Of a DNA stretch of 11,975 bases, positions 6,215-11,975 are shown one piece after another. The stretch comes from an uncultured Coprococcus sp. Its GTDB lineage: Bacteria; Bacillota_A; Clostridia; Lachnospirales; Lachnospiraceae. The stretch is taken from NCBI GenBank assembly GCA_900767685.1, contig CAAGAB010000123.1:1-11975 (forward strand), in the 5' to 3' direction. Position 1 is the stretch's first letter, and each line of letters starts with the position of its first letter. The translations under genes were made by a program, and so were the position numbers. The notes beneath the pieces were generated by a model. It was not told where the DNA came from. It made no database searches and was given only the letters and a program-made list of their open reading frames with translations.

Positions 6215-6913
6215 ATGAATATATTATCAACCCACAATCTTACAAAGACATACGGAACAGGAGACAATGTCGTGCATGCGCTTACAGATGTGTCACTTGA
6301 TATTGAAGAGGGAAAATTTGTATCTATCATAGGCAGTTCGGGAAGCGGAAAGTCAACACTTCTAAATCTCTTAGGAGGTCTCGACAGGCCAACATCAGGA
6401 GATGTTATACTGGACGGCAAAGCTATTTTTGAAATGGACGATGAGGCACTTACGATATTCAGAAGACGAAAGATAGGATTTGTTTTCCAGAATTACAATC
6501 TGGTGCCGATATTAAATGTGTACGAGAATATAGTGCTTCCGATCGAGCTGGATGGAACGAAGATAGACACTGCGTATGTAGATAAAATTATGGATGTGCT
6601 CGGCTTATCGGAAAAGAAATTTTCCATGCCGAACCAGCTGTCAGGAGGCCAGCAGCAGAGGGTTGCGATAGCCAGAGCGCTGGCAGCAAAACCTTCTATC
6701 ATATTGGCTGATGAGCCGACAGGCAATCTGGACAGCAAGACCAGCATGGATGTCATTGCACTGTTAAAGCTGACTGGTAAAGAGTTTGCACAGACGATAG
6801 TGATGATTACTCATAATGAAGAGATCGCAACCATGGCAGACCAGATGATACGGATCGAAGATGGCAGGATCTTCTCAGCAGGAGTACCAGATGGGGGTGA
6901 GAAGGATGCTTAG
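6215..6913 (+). CDS. ABC transporter ATP-binding protein (MacB/LolD/BceA type)
   Basis: This 232-residue ATPase would power the FtsX-type permease encoded next, at the inner face of the membrane. Walker A is GSSGSGKST (40-48), the Q-loop is FVFQNYNLVP, the signature is LSGGQ (142-146), Walker B is ILADEP with D166 and catalytic E167, the D-loop is GNLD, and the H-loop is ITHN. Such subunits pair with permeases that use ATP to drive conformational change across the membrane (mechanotransmission) or to expel peptides and lipids, rather than to import nutrients. The start at 6215 follows AGAGG (6206-6210). It is the first gene of a four-gene operon, and its 3' end overlaps the permease start by 8 bases. 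Confidence 0.95.
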   Translation: MNILSTHNLTKTYGTGDNVVHALTDVSLDIEEGKFVSIIGSSGSGKSTLLNLLGGLDRPTSGDVILDGKAIFEMDDEALTIFRRRKIGFVFQNYNLVPILNVYENIVLPIELDGTKIDTAYVDKIMDVLGLSEKKFSMPNQLSGGQQQRVAIARALAAKPSIILADEPTGNLDSKTSMDVIALLKLTGKEFAQTIVMITHNEEIATMADQMIRIEDGRIFSAGVPDGGEKDA

Positions 6914-9389
6914 AAACAATAACCAGGCGGCGGTGAGCAGGATATATCATCGAATGTTGAAGCAGAATAAAGTGCGAAATGTAATTGTTATTCTGGCGAT
7001 CGTTCTCACAACATTTATGTTCACGGCTGTATTTACATTGGGATTTTCCATAGCTAAAAATCTTAACCAGATGCAGCTCAGACTTCAGGGAACAAGATCT
7101 TATATATATATGGAGCATCCATCTGAAGGTCAGATAAATGATATAAAGTCCTGTCCGTCACTTCTTGCGGCGGGAATACAGATCGATGCACAGACGGTAA
7201 GCACGGAATCAGGCAAGTACAGTTATATGCTTCAGTATGATGATGATACGGAATTTAATGAGAATCTGAAACCTGCCATAACCGATATAAAAGGCAGTTA
7301 TCCGAAGGATGAGAATGAGATAATGCTCACAAAGCAGATACTTGACAATATGGGTATCACGTCGCCAAAGGTAGGTCAGAACGTTACTTTGGTGATGGAT
7401 GGTGAGAGGAAAAATTTTGTGCTCTCAGGCTGGTACACAGGATTTGCCAAGAGCAGCGTATGCCTGGTGTCAAAGAAATATGTGGATTCCCAGGGAATAG
7501 ATATGCAGAAGGATGGACGTGTCAGTATCTCCGCAAAGGAGGGCAAGGGTGATAAACTCCAAGATGAACTTGAGAAGAATGTTACTTTGAGGCAGGGCCA
7601 GAAGTTTGACGTGAAATATGATGTTCAGTCTGAAAATGGTTCAAACCGTGTTTTTATAGCTATAAGTATAGGCATTATAGCTCTTATGATACTCCTTAGT
7701 GGATATCTTCTTATATATAATGTAATGTATATATCTGTTACAAAGGATATAAGATTCTATGGAATGTTGAAAACCATCGGAGCCACGATGTCTCAGATAC
7801 AGAAGATAGTGAAAAAACAGGCACTATATCTGGCTTGTATAGGAATTCCGATAGGTGTATTCCTTGGAACGGCGGTGTCATTTGGCGTTGTTCCTCTTGC
7901 TATGAACATGCTGTCGGTAGACAGGGAAGCTGCACTTTCATCGGCGGTCAGTTTCAATCCGGGAATATATGTATTTTCCGTGGTATTTGCATTTGCAACT
8001 GTATTTATAAGTGCAAGGAAACCGGCAAAATATGCCGGGAAGATATCTGCAATCGATGCTATGAAATATGCTGGAAATATATCGGGAACAAGATATAAGT
8101 CCACCAGTGGAGGAAGGCCCTGGAAGATGGCATGGAGGAATGTGTTTCGTGAAAAAAAGAGAAGTATACTTGTGTTCGCATCAATATTCATGGGTTCAGT
8201 TACATTTCTGTGTGTGAATACATTTATATCATGCATGGATGCGGACAGTTATATAGAGCACTATATTCACAATGATTATGTGCTATATGGCGACGGAGAA
8301 TCAGATAACTCTAAGCCTCAGGCGACCATGGCAGATATCGCGGATCAGATGCGAAACATTCCGGGTATGGGTACTGTAGAGGTGGACAGAAGCGCAAATG
8401 TAAGACTGCCATTTGATGCTGAACTTTATGCACCGTTTATTGAGACCGAGGATGACCCGGAATCTCTTGCGACATTTTATGAGACAACGACCAACAGTGA
8501 GGCACAGTATGGGGCACCGCTGATATCGGTCAATTCAGATATGATAAAGCTCTACAACAAAACTGCCAGACAGAAGATTGATATAGATGCATTCGAAAAA
8601 GGAGAGGTATGTCTGATAGGTTATGTAGATTCCATATCAGCGTCGGAGCGGATGACGGATAAGACTCTGACACTTGTAAATGACCAGACGGGCAGGAAGA
8701 GACAGATCTCAGTCGGTGCAGCCATGATGAGAACAGAGCAGTCAGCAATCACCGCCGGATATTACTGGGTACTTGGTGGAGCTCCGGAGGCGATATTTGT
8801 GAGTGATGCGGTGATGGATGATCTGTTTCCTGATGCGGCGATCTCATGCATCATAGCAGATGCGGAGAAAGGAAAAGGATCAGAAGTGACACCATATGTA
8901 CAGCGCATCGTAAAGGAAAATCCAGTCATAGCCGGGAGTGATATCAAGTCGGTGGAGGGCTCGGAATTCAAGAAGTCTATGCTGTCGCTTGAGGTGATAG
9001 GTGGTGGAATGTCGATCATATTGATACTTATCGGAGTGGTGAATTATATCAATGTCATGATCACCGGTGTATATACGAGAAAACTGGAACTGGCAGTGCT
9101 TGAGAGCGTTGGAATGACAAAGAGGCAGATACGTAATATGCTTATGTACGAGGGCATGTTTTATGGTATTATAACAACAGTACTTATTGTGACACTTGGA
9201 AGCCTTATGATGTATGGAGCTGGCCGGCTAAGTGTGAATATAGCCGATTATGCAGTATTTCATTATCCGTATGCACTTGTTGCCGGAGTCGTTGTTGTGC
9301 TGTTTGCTATATGCATTGTGGTTCCGGCGATGGTGTTCAGACTTGTGACAAAAAATACGGTGACAAGCCGGCTGAGAGAGGCATCATAG
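6906..9389 (+). CDS. FtsX-family ABC transporter permease, duplicated 8-TM type
   Basis: This 827-residue integral membrane protein is the partner of the preceding ATPase. I place the start at 6906, where GGGGGTGA (6893-6900) gives a good ribosome binding site and the ATG overlaps the ATPase stop, a sign of translational coupling; in-frame ATGs at 6861 and 6891 are less favoured. It reads as two halves of 1+3 membrane helices: TM1 about 26-50, a large outside domain about 50-248, TM2-4 about 249-372; then TM5 about 421-442, a second outside domain about 442-695, TM6-8 about 697-813. KTIGATMSQIQKIV and ESVGMTKRQIRNML are the matching FtsX coupling segments after TM2 and TM6. Two large outside domains differ from the 10-TM, single-domain BceB permeases. 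Substrate is unknown; envelope-active peptide or lipid handling is inferred from the operon. Confidence 0.92.
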   Translation: MLRNNNQAAVSRIYHRMLKQNKVRNVIVILAIVLTTFMFTAVFTLGFSIAKNLNQMQLRLQGTRSYIYMEHPSEGQINDIKSCPSLLAAGIQIDAQTVSTESGKYSYMLQYDDDTEFNENLKPAITDIKGSYPKDENEIMLTKQILDNMGITSPKVGQNVTLVMDGERKNFVLSGWYTGFAKSSVCLVSKKYVDSQGIDMQKDGRVSISAKEGKGDKLQDELEKNVTLRQGQKFDVKYDVQSENGSNRVFIAISIGIIALMILLSGYLLIYNVMYISVTKDIRFYGMLKTIGATMSQIQKIVKKQALYLACIGIPIGVFLGTAVSFGVVPLAMNMLSVDREAALSSAVSFNPGIYVFSVVFAFATVFISARKPAKYAGKISAIDAMKYAGNISGTRYKSTSGGRPWKMAWRNVFREKKRSILVFASIFMGSVTFLCVNTFISCMDADSYIEHYIHNDYVLYGDGESDNSKPQATMADIADQMRNIPGMGTVEVDRSANVRLPFDAELYAPFIETEDDPESLATFYETTTNSEAQYGAPLISVNSDMIKLYNKTARQKIDIDAFEKGEVCLIGYVDSISASERMTDKTLTLVNDQTGRKRQISVGAAMMRTEQSAITAGYYWVLGGAPEAIFVSDAVMDDLFPDAAISCIIADAEKGKGSEVTPYVQRIVKENPVIAGSDIKSVEGSEFKKSMLSLEVIGGGMSIILILIGVVNYINVMITGVYTRKLELAVLESVGMTKRQIRNMLMYEGMFYGIITTVLIVTLGSLMMYGAGRLSVNIADYAVFHYPYALVAGVVVVLFAICIVVPAMVFRLVTKNTVTSRLREAS

Positions 9390-9453
9390 ATATTGGGCAG
9401 ACCGGGAGTCGTGAAAATGACATGGAATCAGCATGTAATTGATAGGAGAAAGT

Positions 9454-10140
9454 ATGAAACGTATTTTGGTCGTGGAGGATGATGTGATCATATGTGGAGG
9501 TGTAAAGCTATTCCTTGAAAAGAGGGGATACGAAGTTGAAACTGCGTACTCATGCAAGGAGGCGGATGGCTGTCTGGAACATGGTTTCGATCTGATATTG
9601 CTTGACAGAAACCTTCCCGATGGAAAGGGTCTTGATTATTGCAGAGAACTGAGAAAAAGCACAAAGGTCCCGATCATCTTCCTCACGGCAAGAGATACGG
9701 AGGCTGATATGATAGAGGGGTTCCGGGCCGGCTGCGATGACTATATAGCGAAGCCGTTTTCCGTGGAACTTCTGTATCAGCGGATAGAGGCAGTCCTTCG
9801 AAGAAGTGAAAATGCACTGGATGGGGTAAAGCATGAACGTTTTCATTATGGAGATATGAGTGTTGACTTTGAACGGATGCAGGTGTACATATCGGATGAA
9901 CCGATAAAGCTGTCCGTTACGGAATACAGGATACTGGAACTGCTGATAAAAAATAAGGGGCGCGTTCTCACAAGGGATATGATCATACAGAAGATTTGGG
10001 ATGACAATGAAAATTATGTGGATGAGAATACGCTGAATGTGCATATCAGAAGACTGCGTCAGAAGATAGAAAAGGATGCCGGCAATCCGGAGTACGTGAT
10101 CACGGTGTTTGGAATTGGATATACATTTGGCGAGACATAG
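9454..10140 (+). CDS. OmpR/PhoB-family response regulator
   Basis: This 228-residue transcription factor is phosphorylated by the histidine kinase encoded next. The receiver domain (1 to about 115) has the acidic pair D9/D10, phospho-acceptor D51 in LLDRNLP, switch residue T78 and K100 in AKPFS. The C-terminal winged helix (about 130-228) has the usual EYRILELL, TLNVHIRRLRQKI and VFGIGYTF segments. ATG 9454 follows AGGAG (9444-9448), 5 bases away; an in-frame TTG at 9439 lies before this site and is not the start. It lies 64 bases after the permease, in the same operon. It probably regulates the operon promoter near 6074-6146, which is inferred from family practice. Confidence 0.96.
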   Translation: MKRILVVEDDVIICGGVKLFLEKRGYEVETAYSCKEADGCLEHGFDLILLDRNLPDGKGLDYCRELRKSTKVPIIFLTARDTEADMIEGFRAGCDDYIAKPFSVELLYQRIEAVLRRSENALDGVKHERFHYGDMSVDFERMQVYISDEPIKLSVTEYRILELLIKNKGRVLTRDMIIQKIWDDNENYVDENTLNVHIRRLRQKIEKDAGNPEYVITVFGIGYTFGET

Positions 10141-10164
10141 GCAGGGGTAGATAACAGAGATAAT

Positions 10165-11202
10165 ATGGATAAATATATTGAAAACTATGGTAAATATACG
10201 AAGAGAGTGAGGATGCTGTATGTATGCTCACTTCTTTTGTTTGTGTTTTTAGCAGTATTTGAGTATGTATGTTCAGGAAAAATACTTGCGGCCATAGGCG
10301 CACTGGCGTGTGGTGTAGTTATGTTTGTTGTCATAAAGTTGCTGCAGAAGGCAGATGATGACTTTATTTCGGAGGTCGTGGCAGCTATGTCGGATCTTCT
10401 GGACAATCTCTCTGAGCTGAAACGGCAGCAGGTATTTCCGGAAGATGAGGATTCGCTGGTATCAAGGCTGCAGAGCAAGGTTGACAAGATAATCGATGCA
10501 CTGAAACTTCAGAATTCCAGAGAGAGGTTGGAGCATGAGAATATTAAGGGGCTGGTATCGGATCTTTCCCATCAACTGAAGACACCAATATCGAACCTGA
10601 GGATGTACACGGATTTTCTGAAAAATCCGGATATAAGTGATGATGAGCGTACTCAGTACTTGCAAGTCCTTGAGCTGGCGGTGGAGCGCTTGTCATTTCT
10701 CTCGGAGAGTATGATAAAGATATCCAGACTGGAAAGCGGACTTATCAATCTCGATGTGAAAAGCCAGAGTATAAATGACACTGTGCTGCAGGCAGTGAAA
10801 GATGTATATGTGAGTGCGAAAAATGCCGGTATAACTATCAGATATGATGAACAGGTGAAATGTGATATACAGCATGACAGAAGATGGACTGCGGAAGCGT
10901 GTTTCAATCTTTTGGATAATGCGATAAAATACGGAAAAACTGGAAGCGAGATAGTCCTGTCGGTCAGAAAACTAGGGCTCACGGTTGAAATCAGTGTGAC
11001 AGATGAGAATGAACCAATAGGAGAGGATGAGCGTACACATATATTTGAGAGATTTTACCGTGGCAGAAATTCCGGTGACAAGGATGGTGTTGGAATAGGC
11101 CTTTATCTGTCAAGGGAGATCATAGAAAAGCAGGGCGGAATGTTAAGTGTTATTCCCCAAAAGGACGGTAACAAGTTCGTGATCGTGCTGCAGAGCCGAT
11201 GA
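10165..11202 (+). CDS. Short-loop (intramembrane-sensing type) sensor histidine kinase
   Basis: This 345-residue membrane kinase would sense envelope stress or transporter activity and phosphorylate the adjacent regulator. TM1 (about 17-35) and TM2 (about 41-60) are joined by only about five residues, so there is no outside sensor domain, as in BceS-like kinases that take their signal from a partner ABC transporter. A coiled linker follows, then the H-box SDLSHQLKTP with H136, an N-box FNLLDNAIKYG (N248, N252), and a G2 box GVGIGL (308-313). The G1 box is odd: D280-E-N-E-P-I replaces the usual DxGxG. The upstream ribosome binding site is weak, so ATG 10213 (inside TM1, unlikely) cannot be entirely excluded. 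The gap to the regulator is 24 bases. Confidence 0.93.
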   Translation: MDKYIENYGKYTKRVRMLYVCSLLLFVFLAVFEYVCSGKILAAIGALACGVVMFVVIKLLQKADDDFISEVVAAMSDLLDNLSELKRQQVFPEDEDSLVSRLQSKVDKIIDALKLQNSRERLEHENIKGLVSDLSHQLKTPISNLRMYTDFLKNPDISDDERTQYLQVLELAVERLSFLSESMIKISRLESGLINLDVKSQSINDTVLQAVKDVYVSAKNAGITIRYDEQVKCDIQHDRRWTAEACFNLLDNAIKYGKTGSEIVLSVRKLGLTVEISVTDENEPIGEDERTHIFERFYRGRNSGDKDGVGIGLYLSREIIEKQGGMLSVIPQKDGNKFVIVLQSR

Positions 11203-11239
11203 ATGGAATAATGGCATGATTATATATAAAGGAGTACAT

Positions 11240-11975
11240 ATGATTTACACATACCCGGATTATTATAAGAAATTCAGCTGCATAGCGGACAAATGCCCGG
11301 ACACATGCTGCGGCAAATGGCAGATAGTGATAGATGATGATTCGTTGGAAAAATATGAGGATTATAATGGTGAGTACAGGGATGAGCTGCGCCGCAAGGT
11401 AAATTGGAAAGAAGGCGTTTTCAGACACGGCAGAAGTGGAAAGTGTGCATTTCTGCGGGATGACATGCTGTGTGATCTGTATATACATATGGGTAAGGAA
11501 AGCCTTTGTACCACCTGCAGGGAATATCCGAGACATACGGAGGAATTCGAGAATGTGCGCGAGGTTTCGTTATCACTTTCATGTCCTGAGGTGGCACGTA
11601 TACTGATGAACATCACGGATAAGGTTACATTTGTGACTGAGGAAGATGACGAGGACGAGGTGTTCGATGATTTTGATTATTTCCTGTACTCCAATCTGGA
11701 GGATATCCGGGAGGCGATACTGAATGTCATTCAGGACAGAAATACAGATATCCGTGATCGTGTCAGGAGAGTTCTACAGATTGGCGCGTCGGCACAGAGA
11801 CACTATGATGAGGGCGACCTTGTCATGTGGGACGAGTGCGAGGAGCAGGATCTGCCGGAGATTTGCAGGAAATTAGGATTTTGCCCGGAGCATTCTGATA
11901 CGGAGATCAATAATGAAGTCTTTTTAGAGGATGAATATGTCTTGTTACAGAGACAGTTTGGTTTTCTGCTTGACG
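11240..11975 (+). CDS. fliB: FliB-like (flagellin lysine-N-methylase family) Cys-rich protein, 5' part
   Basis: The frame is open from ATG 11240 to the window end (about 245 codons), so the C-terminus is missing. AAGGAG (11229-11234) gives a strong ribosome binding site. The N-terminal half carries an ordered set of cysteines: C14, C19 and C23-C24 (CIADKCPDTCC), C69, C78 (LCDLY), C90 and C93 (LCTTCREYPR), and C115 (SCPE). This pattern matches proteins annotated as flagellin lysine-N-methylase, where cysteines hold a [4Fe-4S] cluster used in methyl transfer from SAM to surface lysines of flagellin. A very acidic stretch follows at about 137-147. The gene begins 37 bases after the kinase with no terminator between, so it could be read from the same operon. 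No flagellar gene is seen here, so the true substrate is uncertain. Confidence 0.8.
   Translation, partial: MIYTYPDYYKKFSCIADKCPDTCCGKWQIVIDDDSLEKYEDYNGEYRDELRRKVNWKEGVFRHGRSGKCAFLRDDMLCDLYIHMGKESLCTTCREYPRHTEEFENVREVSLSLSCPEVARILMNITDKVTFVTEEDDEDEVFDDFDYFLYSNLEDIREAILNVIQDRNTDIRDRVRRVLQIGASAQRHYDEGDLVMWDECEEQDLPEICRKLGFCPEHSDTEINNEVFLEDEYVLLQRQFGFLLD

Noticed and set aside
6215..11202. Naming the operon bceAB-bceRS
   Set aside because: Gene order, permease length (827 residues) and inferred 8-TM double-domain topology do not fit BceB, so no symbol is given.

Overview
The window looks like a chromosomal segment from a Lachnospiraceae-type gut clostridium (Firmicutes, low to moderate GC). The evidence is strong AGGAGG-type ribosome binding sites, an alpha-glucosidase that matches the clostridial GH31 type described from Blautia (Ruminococcus) obeum, a clostridial FliB-like Cys-rich protein, and a two-component/ABC operon of Firmicutes style. 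I cannot name the genus. All genes lie on the + strand.

Layout: (1) 1-720 is the 3' part of enolase. It is followed by a long imperfect hairpin and a U-tailed terminator. (2) 1088-2011 is a zinc-finger-less DnaJ/CbpA-type co-chaperone with its own promoter and a strong terminator at 2082-2128. (3) 2294-5039 holds a two-gene unit: a PD-(D/E)XK nuclease-like protein (sce7726-like) 10 bases upstream of a GH31 alpha-glucosidase whose active-site residues predict isomaltase-type activity. (4) 5102-5176 is a small 15-bp tandem repeat directly upstream of a Cof-type HAD phosphatase (5187-5990), which ends at a terminator (6030-6067). (5) 6215-11202 is a four-gene operon: ABC ATPase, large FtsX-type permease, OmpR-family response regulator, and a short intramembrane-type histidine kinase. 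A candidate extended -10 promoter with nearby repeats precedes it. (6) 11240 to the window end is the start of a FliB-like (flagellin lysine-N-methylase family) Cys-rich protein, open at the right edge.

How the genes work together: enolase and the J-protein are housekeeping genes with their own signals. The alpha-glucosidase probably releases glucose from short alpha-1,6-linked (and some alpha-1,4-linked) oligosaccharides in the cytoplasm. The HAD enzyme may dephosphorylate a sugar phosphate or cofactor. The ABC transporter and two-component system form a sense-and-respond module for an envelope-active compound, with the regulator probably controlling the operon's own promoter.

I see no rRNA, tRNA, CRISPR array, insertion sequence or phage gene. 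The most unusual items are the nuclease-like gene tied to the glucosidase, the 15-bp tandem repeat, the several inverted repeats placed on promoters, and the kinase with a non-canonical G1 box.
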